Shown here piece by piece: positions 27,167-36,566 of a stretch of DNA of 64,000 bases; the first letter of the stretch is position 1, and every line of letters begins with the position of its first letter. The DNA is from Vitreimonas flagellata (GTDB lineage: Bacteria > Pseudomonadota > Alphaproteobacteria > Caulobacterales > Aquidulcibacteraceae): NCBI RefSeq assembly GCF_004634425.1, contig NZ_SBJL01000001.1, positions 903,001-967,000 of the forward strand. Direction: 5' to 3'. The notes beneath the pieces are model-generated. The model saw only the letters and a program-made list of their open reading frames with translations. It ran no database searches and was not told the origin of the DNA. A program made the translations under genes and the position numbers.

Positions 27167-28437
27167 TCCTCGCGCGCTACGCCGACGGCCGCGCCGCGGT
27201 CACGCATGACGCCCAGGTTGAACTCGGGCCCGACTCGCTGACGATCCAAGTCGGCGATCAAGCGCACGTTTGGGTTTATGCCGAGCTCCGCCGCGCCGAT
27301 GATGGCTCCGGCCGCATCATGCTGAAGCGCAAGCCCGATACAGGTGAGCGCCTGATGCTGGAGCAGAGCTCCGATTTACAAAGTGCGGCGCCCGAGCTCT
27401 TCAAGCCACGCGCTTTCGGCATCGAAGGCCGCGTCGTGGTTGGCGGTTTGGTCACCGCCGCTTGGAGCATCGCCGCAATCTTTCTGATTGGCATCCCGCT
27501 CGCTGCGGCGCCCATCGCGGACATGATCCCAGAGCGCCAGCGCAACCAGATCGCGGACATCTCCTGGTCGCAAGTGAACGCGTTCACCGATTATTGCGAC
27601 GACAGCGACGAGGCCGCGCGCATCCTCAATGACGTCGCCTATCGCATGATGGAGCGTTCCAACGTCGCGCGCCGTGATGACATCTGGATCACCATCGTCG
27701 ATGCGCCATTCCCCAACGCGTTCGCGCTGCCGGATTATTCAATCATCGTCACCGACGATTTGATCGAGATGGCCGAGAGCCCGGACGAGGTGACCGGCGT
27801 GATCGCACACGAGATCGCGCACATCGAACACAACCACGTCATGAAGAACATCATCCGCAATGTCGGCGCGGGCGTGTTCTTCGACATCGTGTTCGGCGGT
27901 GCGGGCGCCGGCCAAGCCATCGCCATCGCCTCGGTCAACCTCACCGGGCTGCGCTACAGTCGCGACGACGAAACCGACGCCGACCTGCGCGGCTTCGAAT
28001 ACATGGATGCGGCCGGAATCGACACGGGCGGCGTCGCCCGCCTTTTCGCCCGCTTCACCGAAATGGCCGAAGAACAAGGCGGCGGCGATATCCCCACGCT
28101 GCTTTCAAGCCACCCCGCCAGCGCCGAACGCGCCGCCACCGCCCGCGCCCGTTCGCGGCCGGGCTTGGCGCCCTCCATCAGCGACGCCGATTGGCGGATC
28201 GTGCGCGCCGCATGCGGCGGGCTGGAGGATGAACCAGCCGAGATCCCGCCCACCGAGACGCCGGAATCGGACGAAACCCCACCTACGCCTCCGGCCCCGG
28301 CGCCCACAAACCCCACGCCGCCGCTCGACGGCGGCGCCGGCAAGCCGGAAGGCCCCGGCCCGATGCCAAAGCCGGCCGACGCCAAGGCCATCGCGCCGCG
28401 CACCGGCGGGCTTCCATCCCTGAGCCGGGCAAGCTAG
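27163..28437 (+). CDS. M48 family metalloprotease
   Basis: A 424-residue protein. The N-terminal ~85 residues form a small beta domain (ADGRAAVTHDAQVELGPDSL), followed by one transmembrane helix at about 88-110. The zinc site is HEIAH in GVIAHEIAHIEHNHVMKN, with the third ligand Glu in DDETDADLRGFEYM. LPDYSIIVTDDLIEMAESPDE is the typical M48 pre-catalytic strand. A Pro-rich C-terminal tail of ~70 residues is probably disordered. It acts on membrane or periplasmic proteins, with substrates unknown. It is translationally coupled to the DUF898 gene upstream. Confidence 0.9.
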   Translation: MILARYADGRAAVTHDAQVELGPDSLTIQVGDQAHVWVYAELRRADDGSGRIMLKRKPDTGERLMLEQSSDLQSAAPELFKPRAFGIEGRVVVGGLVTAAWSIAAIFLIGIPLAAAPIADMIPERQRNQIADISWSQVNAFTDYCDDSDEAARILNDVAYRMMERSNVARRDDIWITIVDAPFPNAFALPDYSIIVTDDLIEMAESPDEVTGVIAHEIAHIEHNHVMKNIIRNVGAGVFFDIVFGGAGAGQAIAIASVNLTGLRYSRDDETDADLRGFEYMDAAGIDTGGVARLFARFTEMAEEQGGGDIPTLLSSHPASAERAATARARSRPGLAPSISDADWRIVRAACGGLEDEPAEIPPTETPESDETPPTPPAPAPTNPTPPLDGGAGKPEGPGPMPKPADAKAIAPRTGGLPSLSRAS

Positions 28438-28458
28438 AAGCGCCGCTTCCTGGGAATC

Positions 28459-28533
28459 GCCGCGGTAGCTCAGTGGTAGAGCGCACCCTTGGTAAGGGTG
28501 AGGTCGAGAGTTCAATCCTCTCCCGTGGCACCA
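28459..28533 (+). tRNA. tRNA-Thr (anticodon GGT)
   Basis: A full cloverleaf is visible. The acceptor stem is GCCGCGG pairing with CCGTGGC (one G-U pair), and the D arm is GCTCAGTGGTAGAGC. The anticodon stem is CACCC/GGGTG around loop TTGGTAA with anticodon GGT at 28491-28493, and the T arm is GAGAG-TTCAATC-CTCTC. The CCA end is encoded. The anticodon reads ACC/ACU codons for threonine. Confidence 0.97.
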
Positions 28534-28590
28534 GCCTACGCTCGCATGGCGAGCTCCGGATGACTCACGCAGCCCCCATTTTTCAGACGC

Positions 28591-31500
28591 TTAGCTGCCG
28601 CCTAGCTTGGCGAGCGCGGCCTGGTAATTCGCCAGCTGCGCGCTGAGATACGCGGGCGGTGTGGCGCTGGCGGCGGCGGCGCGGCGCGCTTCGAGCGCCC
28701 TCTCTTCTTCGGTCAGCGCCTTCGCATTCGGATTGAGCAGCGCATCATAGGCGATGCGCACAATCGAGATCGCCGCCGAGATCTCGGCTTTGGTCTTGGC
28801 GATGTTTTCAGCGGTGTCGAGCTTCAGCTCCGAGGCGATCATACCCAGGCCATAGGTCTGCAGTCCCGCTCGACCGGCGCTCGCATTGCTCGCCACCACG
28901 CCTTGAATGAGCCCCAGCGCAGGCAACGCGTTTTTGCCATCGCGGCCTGCGTCGAGGCGCACGGCCTTGTCGCCGCTCGGCGTGATCTCGATGCGCTCGA
29001 CGCCGTCGGCCTTCACGATCGTTGCGCGCCCCGCGCCAGAGATCGCGCGATTGATCGAGGCTGCGAGCGTCGAAAGCGTGTCCTTATCTGTGATCTTGAT
29101 CGTCGTCAGCCTGCGCCCATCCACGCCGATCTGAAACTCATCGCCAACACGCAAGCCGCTGCGATTCACCAGCAGCCCGGAATCGTTCGACGCCACCACA
29201 CCTTGCGGCAGCCCCAGAATGTCCAGCGCCGATGCGCCGCTTTCATCCACCGCCATCGTCGTCAGCGTGAGTTGGCCGGCCGACGAGCTGAACGAGCGCA
29301 TCCAATCGACTTCGCCGGCGCCATCCAGGCGCGAGATAAAACTCGTCGCCGATTTCGACGCGCCTTGCCCAGCGATCAAGCCGCCGGAGACGCCAGACGC
29401 GTAAACATCGCCGTCCACGATGGCGATGCTCTTCACGATGTCGTCCTGCGACGAGCCAAGGTAGCTGGCGCGATCGAGGGCGGTGGAAACGAGCCCCACA
29501 TCCAGGCGCGCGACGAAGCCCTCTTTGCCCGCCACCGAAGCGCGGCCCGTCGCGCCCAAAGTCAGACGATCGGCGACGATCTGGCCACCGACGTAGAGCG
29601 ATGCGCCATCCGCTGCGAGCGAGGTGATTGAGCCCTCGTGGAAATTGCCGAGATCGCGCGTCGCGCCGGTGCTGAAGCCGGCCGTCGAAGAATAGGTGAA
29701 GCTACGGAGCACGCCGCGATTGTTTTCAACGCCGCCGGTGACGATGTCGATGCCGCCGGAGCCATTGTCGCGCACGAGCAGCGCTGTCGCCGCATCCGCG
29801 CCGCCCGTGCCGAATTGGCGCGTAAACGTCTCAACACCGCTCGGATTGTAGCCGCGCACATAAGCGTCGACGCCGCCCAACGCGATCGCGCCGGTGAGCA
29901 CGGATGAGGTCTGCCCGACGACGACCAAGCTGCCGTCTGATGCAAAGGCGATATCGTTGACCTGATCGTCCGCCGTCGCGCCGCGTCGCGCCGTCCAGAG
30001 CTCTTTGCCGCTCGCGTCGAACACTGTGACGAAGGAATCGTCCTTGCCCTTCACGCTCGTGCCGGACAGCACGCCTTCGACAGAGCCCGCGACGGCGACT
30101 TTGCCATCCGCCGAAACCGCGAGCGCAAAACCGTTCGCCTCTTCCACAGCGCCCAGCATTTGCGTGAACACAAGCTTGCCGGCGGAATCGTACTTGATCA
30201 GCGCGACATCGCGCGAACCGCGCACGGCCGTGTTGGCGCCGTCGTCATTGAGATCGGCCAACACGTAAACTGAGCCATCCGGCCCAGTCGCCACATCGCG
30301 CGCGGTCGCGACCTTCGCGCCGCCGCCCACGCTGATGTCAAACGCGCGCCCCGGAAACCACGCCGCGGAATTGGAGGTTGGCGACGTAAACGTGGAGGCC
30401 GAGGGCTGCACTTCCGTGATCGTGGCCCCGCGCGAGGCGCGGTCATACACACGCAGCGCGCCCACTGGATTGTTCACATGCGAGACCGCGTCGATCGGAT
30501 CGAGCGTCACGTTCTCGACCTCACCGCCCAGATTGATCGCGCTCACGCCGCGCACTGTGTGCGACGCGCCCGTGACGACGCGCAACCCTGCGCCACCGTC
30601 AGACAACGCCGTCGCCGCGACGCCGACGTCATAGCCTTGCGCTGCAAGCGCCTCGTTCAGGCGCAGCGCCGCACTTTCCAACGTACGCGGGTCGCCCGGC
30701 TCAAGAGCCGCACTGATCGTGCGCTCGCCCCAGATGGTGTTGATCGTGATGGACACATTGTCATCGCTCAACAGCGAGGTCACGTCATCGGCAACGCCGG
30801 TCGCCGCCTGCGAGGACGTGAAGCTGCGCTCCGCCGTGAAGGCGCCGCCAAGGCCCAAAGTTGGCGCGTCAGCTTCGAGCGCTACCGCGTCGCCATTGAC
30901 GGTGACAGACAACAAGCGCTGCCCCGAACCTTCAGCGATCTGCCACGAACTCAGATCACCACCAGGTGCTGCGAGATACACGCCCGCTTCGTTGAGCGCC
31001 GCATTCAGGCGGTCCTGCAGCACCGCATTCCATTCGCCGGGTCCAGCATCCGGATTGTCCAAGCGCTCCTGCGCCGTCACAGAAACGCTCACCGTTTTCT
31101 GGCCCGTCGGCGTGCCAACGACGATCTGCAGATCAAGCGCGTCCGTATGCGTGAGCAGAGGCGAAGACGCAGCATTGTAGGTGCGGATGGAATTGGCGAA
31201 GAGTTCACCCGGTCCGCTTACCGGCAAGCCGCCATTTGCCCAAGCGCCCGGCGCTTGGATGATTGTGTCGTTGTCGGTGTCATTCAACACTGCGCTGACA
31301 CCGATCACGTCGTGCAAGGCATCGACGCGGAAATCGAGCGCGCCGCCATTGTCATCGAGATAAGCCGCGGCCGCGATGCCGTTGGAGCGCAGCTGCTCGT
31401 TGAGCTTTTCCATCAACGTCTCAGCGTCGATGCCATCCTCGCCGCCATCAATGACGATCGAGTGCGTGGTCGTGGCCGTCGTGAACACGAACGTCTGCTT

Positions 31501-33039
31501 GTCGACAAACAAATCCGATGTCGCAGCAACGCCATTGGCGCCGTAGCGGCGCGCGAACACGCCATCATTCAAACCGCCGATGGAGCCCGGATTAGCTGTG
31601 GTTTCGAAGACGACGGATTTGCCGCCAATGCTCAAATTGGAAACGCGCAAGCCGTCGACAGAGAAGACGGAAAGGCCATATTGCCCATCATCTTCCCAAA
31701 CATCGACACCCGCCGCGACGCCCTGCTCGTGCAGCAATTGCGTCAAACGCTCGGCGACATCGTTGAGCATCGCCGCGTTCGCGCCTTCGCCCGTCAACGT
31801 GCGCCACTGCTCTTGATCGCCGCTGCGCCACGCCGTGCTCACGCTCAGCACGCGGCCGTCACCCATGTCGAGCTTCAGCACCGCTTCGCCGGCCTTGTTG
31901 AGCAAATCTTCGTATGAGGTCGTGACGCCATCGTCGTCCGACACGAGCGCGTTGCTGCGCTGCTCGATTGCGCCCGCAGGCGCTGGGCCATCGACGCCGT
32001 ACCAGCCTGTCGAAATCCACGCGCCGATTGGATCGTCGGTCGCGACCGGGCGCGTCAGCCAAACAGGCTGGCCTGCGGCCTCGCCGACATCTTCGATCTT
32101 GATCAAGCGTGTGCTGCTGCCGGTGGAGCCCAGCGCATAGAACGCCGGCACGCCATGGACGGCCTTGAACTCAACCTTCTCGCTCGCGCGCACATCGACC
32201 TTCAGCGCGTATTGCTTCGGCCCCGTGTAACGGCTTTCGATCGCCTTGCCGCCAAGCACGATCGTGTTGGTCTTCGGCGTCTGATCCACCGTCTCGATGC
32301 GCGACGAGGCGCCAGCGGCGGAGAGCTTGCCATTGATGAAGCTGACCACATTGCTCAGCGTACGCGTGATCGAACCCATCTCGGACAAATCGATCGCAAC
32401 ATTGCGCACCGTGCCGGACGACGACGTCGCCACGATCTCAAATTCCGCATTCGGATCGAGGCCGGAGATTTTGTCGTAGAGCCCGCCCTTGTGAATGATG
32501 CCAGTGGTGTAATCCTCAGTCTTCACTGGCAGCCCGAGCGTGCTTTGCGCTTTGTCGACACGGTCACCTTGGGCAAGGCGCATGTCATCGAATTGCTGTT
32601 GGCGGAAGAACGCTTCGAGCTCGGTCATCCCGCGACCGAACGCGGTCGCCGTTTGCGTTTTCTGGAGCGCCGAAAGCCCGTCCTCGCCCGCGCGCGCAGC
32701 GAGCGCGTTCAGCGTTGAGAGCCCGGAATAGAGTGCGAAGAGCTTCTGATAATCGCCGGTGGCGCCGAGATCGCTGTAGAGCTTCGAGCTTGTGTCGAAG
32801 AAGGCCTTGTTGGTGAGCGCCCGCTGCACCAGCACTTCCGCGCTTGGCGAAATGCCCGGCTGCCAAACCGGCGCCAGCGGCGCATTCGGATCTTGTGTCG
32901 CGGTGGCGGTATTCACGCCAATGCCGGCCTTCGACTGCGCCCAAGCCGCAAGCAAGTCAGCGCCAACGCCGGTTGTCGCCGTCGTCGAGGTCGACCCGAA
33001 CAAGGCCGTGACCATAGAGGAGCTGACTGAACTGACCAA
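28591..33039 (-). CDS. Giant repeat protein, flagellar FlaEY-like with SBBP beta-propeller
   Basis: A 1482-residue protein. The start is MVSSVSSSMVTALFGSTSTT (TTG codon, GGAG six bases upstream), a Ser/Thr-rich beginning like that of several flagellar proteins. The middle (~150-860) has repeated small beta units with Asn/Asp-rich turns. From ~900 to ~1300 there are propeller-type strands (e.g. DVALIKYDSAGKLVFTQMLG then GFALAVSADGKVAVAGSV) that fit the SBBP repeat. Near the C-terminus are LGLPQGVVASN and LGLIQGVVASN repeats and an IN-type stretch (LSTLAASINRAIS) like flagellin-hook IN motifs. A Caulobacter FlaEY-like identity is my suggestion and is not verified. An ATG at 33015 is an alternative start. 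Confidence 0.7.
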   Translation of the reverse strand: MVSSVSSSMVTALFGSTSTTATTGVGADLLAAWAQSKAGIGVNTATATQDPNAPLAPVWQPGISPSAEVLVQRALTNKAFFDTSSKLYSDLGATGDYQKLFALYSGLSTLNALAARAGEDGLSALQKTQTATAFGRGMTELEAFFRQQQFDDMRLAQGDRVDKAQSTLGLPVKTEDYTTGIIHKGGLYDKISGLDPNAEFEIVATSSSGTVRNVAIDLSEMGSITRTLSNVVSFINGKLSAAGASSRIETVDQTPKTNTIVLGGKAIESRYTGPKQYALKVDVRASEKVEFKAVHGVPAFYALGSTGSSTRLIKIEDVGEAAGQPVWLTRPVATDDPIGAWISTGWYGVDGPAPAGAIEQRSNALVSDDDGVTTSYEDLLNKAGEAVLKLDMGDGRVLSVSTAWRSGDQEQWRTLTGEGANAAMLNDVAERLTQLLHEQGVAAGVDVWEDDGQYGLSVFSVDGLRVSNLSIGGKSVVFETTANPGSIGGLNDGVFARRYGANGVAATSDLFVDKQTFVFTTATTTHSIVIDGGEDGIDAETLMEKLNEQLRSNGIAAAAYLDDNGGALDFRVDALHDVIGVSAVLNDTDNDTIIQAPGAWANGGLPVSGPGELFANSIRTYNAASSPLLTHTDALDLQIVVGTPTGQKTVSVSVTAQERLDNPDAGPGEWNAVLQDRLNAALNEAGVYLAAPGGDLSSWQIAEGSGQRLLSVTVNGDAVALEADAPTLGLGGAFTAERSFTSSQAATGVADDVTSLLSDDNVSITINTIWGERTISAALEPGDPRTLESAALRLNEALAAQGYDVGVAATALSDGGAGLRVVTGASHTVRGVSAINLGGEVENVTLDPIDAVSHVNNPVGALRVYDRASRGATITEVQPSASTFTSPTSNSAAWFPGRAFDISVGGGAKVATARDVATGPDGSVYVLADLNDDGANTAVRGSRDVALIKYDSAGKLVFTQMLGAVEEANGFALAVSADGKVAVAGSVEGVLSGTSVKGKDDSFVTVFDASGKELWTARRGATADDQVNDIAFASDGSLVVVGQTSSVLTGAIALGGVDAYVRGYNPSGVETFTRQFGTGGADAATALLVRDNGSGGIDIVTGGVENNRGVLRSFTYSSTAGFSTGATRDLGNFHEGSITSLAADGASLYVGGQIVADRLTLGATGRASVAGKEGFVARLDVGLVSTALDRASYLGSSQDDIVKSIAIVDGDVYASGVSGGLIAGQGASKSATSFISRLDGAGEVDWMRSFSSSAGQLTLTTMAVDESGASALDILGLPQGVVASNDSGLLVNRSGLRVGDEFQIGVDGRRLTTIKITDKDTLSTLAASINRAISGAGRATIVKADGVERIEITPSGDKAVRLDAGRDGKNALPALGLIQGVVASNASAGRAGLQTYGLGMIASELKLDTAENIAKTKAEISAAISIVRIAYDALLNPNAKALTEEERALEARRAAAASATPPAYLSAQLANYQAALAKLGGS

Positions 33040-33102
33040 AACGCACTCCGCGAAGCGTCCAGCTTCGCAGAGCGTCGTAAACGCCGCGTTTGCACTTGAA
33101 GG

Positions 33103-33957
33103 TTAACGGCTGGCGAAAAACTGCGTCAGGATCGGCTCGTCCAGCAGTTTGGGCCAGAGCTGAATGCCCTGCCAAATCGACAGCGAAATCACGAGCACCG
33201 CGGCGGCCCCCAGAAGCAGCCGCGCCGGCGCGATTTTGGTGACATACCCGGCCAAGGGCGCCGCGACCAAGCCACCCAGCACCAGCCCACCGAGCGCCGC
33301 GAGCGCGTGTCCGATGCCGCCTTCGATGACCATGCGCCCGGTCATCATCGTCCAGATGAATGTCGCTGATATCGCAACCGTAACAAAAAACTCAGCCGTG
33401 TTGACCGAGCCGATCGCATAACGCGGCGCATGTCCGCGGCCGAGCAAGGTCGTCGTCACGATCGGGCCCCAACCGCCGCCGCCGCTCGCATCGAGAAAGC
33501 CGCCGGCGACGCCAAGCGGAATCACGTGCTTCAGATGCGGCGGCTCCTCGCGGGGCCCGCGGATCGCGCGAAAGAGCAGGAAAAGTCCCAAAATGCCGAG
33601 ATAGGCGACAATGAAGGCTTTGATGAAAGTCGGCTCAAAGCCCGTTAGCAAATACGCGCCAATGACGCCGCCGACGATACCAGCTGGCGCCAAGCGTAAC
33701 AGCAAACGCCAATCGACGTTCTTGTGCAGCAGATGCGATGTGCCGGAAGCGCCGGTGGTGAAGCACTCGGCGGCGTGGATGGTGGCGGAGACCTGCGCCG
33801 GCGGCACACCAAACGCCAACAGCACGCTCGAAGAAATCACGCCATAGGCCATGCCGACGGCCCCATCGACCAATTGGGCGAAGAAGCCGACCAGCAGGAA
33901 AAGGCCAAACGTCGCCAAAAGCGCCGGCCAGAGTTCAGGCGGAATTTCCAACAACAC
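33103..33957 (-). CDS. TauE/SafE-family anion permease
   Basis: A 284-residue inner-membrane protein of the sulfite exporter family. The N-terminus has FLLVGFFAQLVDGAVGMAYGV, a TauE hallmark. Further helices carry HAAECFTTGASGTSH and PLGVAGGFLDASGGGGWGPI with the repeated GGxxGG/GGGGWGP motif. Seven to eight helices are visible. It probably moves sulfonates, sulfite or a similar organic anion. Substrate is unknown and no sulfur-oxidation genes are nearby. Confidence 0.88.
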   Translation of the reverse strand: MLLEIPPELWPALLATFGLFLLVGFFAQLVDGAVGMAYGVISSSVLLAFGVPPAQVSATIHAAECFTTGASGTSHLLHKNVDWRLLLRLAPAGIVGGVIGAYLLTGFEPTFIKAFIVAYLGILGLFLLFRAIRGPREEPPHLKHVIPLGVAGGFLDASGGGGWGPIVTTTLLGRGHAPRYAIGSVNTAEFFVTVAISATFIWTMMTGRMVIEGGIGHALAALGGLVLGGLVAAPLAGYVTKIAPARLLLGAAAVLVISLSIWQGIQLWPKLLDEPILTQFFASR

Positions 33958-34049
33958 CCTCGATCAGCTCGCAAGCGATCATAGCCCTTCGCAGCCCAAT
34001 GCGGCCAGATCAGGGAGGTTCCCTTTAACCAATGACTACAGCGTCAGCT

Positions 34050-34652
34050 TTAATCTGCCGGTTTCAGGCCCAAATCGCCTTCCACGCGCGCGACCCAAGC
34101 CTTCACGGCCGGGTATTGGCCAAGGTCGAAGCCGCCGCGATGGGCGACGCGGGTGTAAGCGACAAGCGCCACATCCGCCAGCGTCAGGCCTTGCCCGACG
34201 AGATAGCTGGTCTGCGCCAATTGCAGCTCCAACCGCGCCAGCGCCGCATTCCCCTTGGTCAGCAACGCCGGATCAAGCTCCGCGTCACTCATGCCCAGAT
34301 AATGTTTGCGCGCGATCCGCACCGCGATCGTCGGCTCGTGGCTGTATTGCTCCCAGAACATCCACTCGAACATTTTCGCGCGCGCGAAGGCGTCTCTCGG
34401 CACAAGCGCACTGCCCTCGGCCAGATGCAGCATGATCGCATTCGATTGCGCGAGTGCGCGACCGTCGGGATATACGATCACCGGCGCTTGGCCCGCTGGA
34501 TTGAGTTTCAGAAATTCCGGCGTGCGCGTTTCGCCATTGAACGTGTTCACCTCCACCCAACGAAACGGAATGCCCAGCTTATCGGCCACCCATTTCGGCT
34601 TCAGCGAATTGCCGCTCGATGAGCTGCCGTACAGCGTAAATGCATCAGACAT
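34050..34652 (-). CDS. Glutathione S-transferase family protein
   Basis: A 200-residue protein with an N-terminal thioredoxin-like domain (FTLYGSSSSGNSLKPKWVADKL, FLKLNPAGQAPVIVYPDGRALAQSNAIMLHLAEG). A helical C-terminal domain with LVGQGLTLADVALVAYTRVA follows. SSSSGN is at the usual place of the catalytic Ser/Tyr. I chose ATG 34652 because GGAGGGAG lies just before it. The open frame continues to 34739 without conservation. It detoxifies electrophiles or acts as a peroxidase, without a named substrate. Confidence 0.88.
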   Translation of the reverse strand: MSDAFTLYGSSSSGNSLKPKWVADKLGIPFRWVEVNTFNGETRTPEFLKLNPAGQAPVIVYPDGRALAQSNAIMLHLAEGSALVPRDAFARAKMFEWMFWEQYSHEPTIAVRIARKHYLGMSDAELDPALLTKGNAALARLELQLAQTSYLVGQGLTLADVALVAYTRVAHRGGFDLGQYPAVKAWVARVEGDLGLKPAD

Positions 34653-34737
34653 GCGTACTCCCTCCGCCTGTGATGCCCTGACGGCGCAGACATAGGGACG
34701 GGGCACACGGAGTGCGAGCGCGCTCATGGAAATCCGC

Positions 34738-34777
34738 AAACAAAAAGGGCTGTGTGGGTTTCATCCCACACAGCCCC
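34738..34777 (-). terminator. Rho-independent terminator for the M28 peptidase gene
   Basis: GGGCTGTGTGGG (34747-34758), loop TTTCAT and CCCACACAGCCC (34765-34776) form a perfect 12-bp stem. Read on the reverse strand it is followed by TTTTTGTTT, the classic layout. It lies 22 bases after the peptidase stop at 34798. The loop is six bases. Confidence 0.9.
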
Positions 34778-34797
34778 AATCATTCGTTTGCTTTGGC

Positions 34798-36483
34798 TTA
34801 GCGGCCCGACGCCGTGCGCGCGGCGCGGAATTCCGCGTTCTCGCGCCATTGCGGCCATTCATTGCCATCGGCGAGGCGACGGCCCACCGCGTAGAGCAAT
34901 TCGAGGTCTTGCGCGCCGCCGCTCATATCCCAATCGGCCGTCACTTCGTCCGACGGCTTGTGATAATTGTTGGCGGTGTAGGCCTCGTTGATGGCGCGGC
35001 CGCGCGCCACGCCGCCATCGACCATATCAATGCCATTCGACGTGTAGAGCACCGGAATGCCCAGTTGCGCGAAATGCAGATGGTCCGAACGATAGAAATA
35101 GCCGGCTTCCGGCGCTGAATCCGGTTCAACGCGACGACCCTGCGCGCGCGCCGCCTCGACAATCAGATCATCCATTTCGCTCTTACCGAAGCCGACAACT
35201 TCGATGTCGCGCGTCAGGCCGGCATTGTTGATGCCGTCCATATTGATTGCCGCCACCGTGTTGCGCGCCGGGAAGATCGGGTTTTGCATGTAATAGAGCG
35301 CGCCCAAAAGGCCCTGCTCTTCAGCCGTCAGCGCAATGAACGCCACTGACCGCTCCGGCGCACCCTGCGTGTGATAGCGACGCGCAAGCTCGATCAAGGC
35401 CGACGTCCCGGTCGCGTTGTCGAGCGCGCCGTTGCAGATGTCGTCGCCGTCGATCGCTGGGCAACGGCCGAGGTGATCCCAGTGCGCCGAATAGAGAATG
35501 GTCTCATCCGGACGCGTACGGCCCGGCAACACACCGACAATGTTCGACGTGGTGCGCGTTTCCACGGTCGTTTCTAGGCGCACTGAGCCAGAGAGGTTCA
35601 TCGGCACCGCACGGAAACCGCGCTGTTGTGCGCGCGCTTTCAGCTGGTTGAAATCGAGACCCGCACGACGGAACGTTTCCATCGCCACCTCATTGTTCAT
35701 CCAACCTTCAAAGCCCGCGCGATCCGCGCCGCCATTGGCGCGCACGACGTCCCATCGCGCACTTCCAGTCGAGCTTTGGATCACGGCCCACGGGTAAGAG
35801 GCCGGCGCTGTTTCGTGCACAATCAGCGCACCGGCAGCACCCTGACGGCCAGCCTCTTCGAACTTGTAGGTCCAACGACCATAATACGTCATTGCGCGAC
35901 CGCCGAAGCCCCGATCATCGCCGGTTTCGAAATCCGGATCGTTGATCAGGATGACAACGATCTTGCCGCGCACATCAACGCCTTCGTAATCGTTCCAGCC
36001 AAGCTCTGGCGCGTTGACGCCGTAGCCGACGAACACGAGTTCGGCGCTCTCGATGTTGATCGTCGGCTCAAGACGGCGCGTCCACGCCGAAAATTGTGTC
36101 GCGTACGCATAGTCGCGCGCGCCATCGCGGCCGCGCAGCGTCAACGTCGGCGTGTTGGTGAGCGTGGCTGCGCTCAATTGCGTTTCTTGCACCCACGACC
36201 GCGTGCCGTCCGGCAAAGTGACGCCCGGCTCCAGACCCGCAGCTGCAAACGAGCGCGAGACATAATCCACCGTCAGGCGCTCGCCATTGGTGCCCGGCGC
36301 GCGACCTTCGAATTCATCCGACGCCAGCGTGCGCGTGTGCTCTAGCAACGCTGCCGCCGACAACGGCGGCGCGGCGAATGCCGTCGCGTTTGGCGGCGGC
36401 GGCAGAGTCTCTGTGGTTTGGCTCGCGCTGGCGCAGGCGGCCAACGCGAACACGGCCGCAAGTGCGACGTGGCGTAGTCTCAT
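34798..36483 (-). CDS. M28 family metallopeptidase, predicted lipoprotein
   Basis: A 561-residue exported protein. MRLRHVALAAVFALAACASASQ is a signal peptide with a lipobox-like LAAC. The region around 130-270 looks like a PA (protease-associated) domain inserted before the catalytic core. The zinc ligands and base appear in ILYSAHWDHLG (His), CNGALDNATGTS (Asp), FIALTAEEQGLLG (Glu), INMDGI (Asp) and FYRSDHLHFAQLG (His). M28 enzymes are aminopeptidases or carboxypeptidases, and the exact specificity is unclear. It is flanked by a clear terminator and stands alone between cysK and GST. Confidence 0.92.
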   Translation of the reverse strand: MRLRHVALAAVFALAACASASQTTETLPPPPNATAFAAPPLSAAALLEHTRTLASDEFEGRAPGTNGERLTVDYVSRSFAAAGLEPGVTLPDGTRSWVQETQLSAATLTNTPTLTLRGRDGARDYAYATQFSAWTRRLEPTINIESAELVFVGYGVNAPELGWNDYEGVDVRGKIVVILINDPDFETGDDRGFGGRAMTYYGRWTYKFEEAGRQGAAGALIVHETAPASYPWAVIQSSTGSARWDVVRANGGADRAGFEGWMNNEVAMETFRRAGLDFNQLKARAQQRGFRAVPMNLSGSVRLETTVETRTTSNIVGVLPGRTRPDETILYSAHWDHLGRCPAIDGDDICNGALDNATGTSALIELARRYHTQGAPERSVAFIALTAEEQGLLGALYYMQNPIFPARNTVAAINMDGINNAGLTRDIEVVGFGKSEMDDLIVEAARAQGRRVEPDSAPEAGYFYRSDHLHFAQLGIPVLYTSNGIDMVDGGVARGRAINEAYTANNYHKPSDEVTADWDMSGGAQDLELLYAVGRRLADGNEWPQWRENAEFRAARTASGR

Positions 36484-36566
36484 AAAGCGTTCCCCCCAAA
36501 TGGATTGAGCGGCAATCTAGACCGCACACCCCACGAGGGAAGCCAAAAAGCGACGAAGCGCGAGCT

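Noticed and set aside
28534-28590. GCTCGC-ATG-GCGAGC hairpin after tRNA-Thr as a terminator
   Set aside because: The stem is only six base pairs and no T-run follows at the expected distance; not claimed.
30478-31917. A 479-codon plus-strand frame opposite the giant repeat protein
   Set aside because: Antisense to a continuous 1482-residue coding region; no recognised motif.
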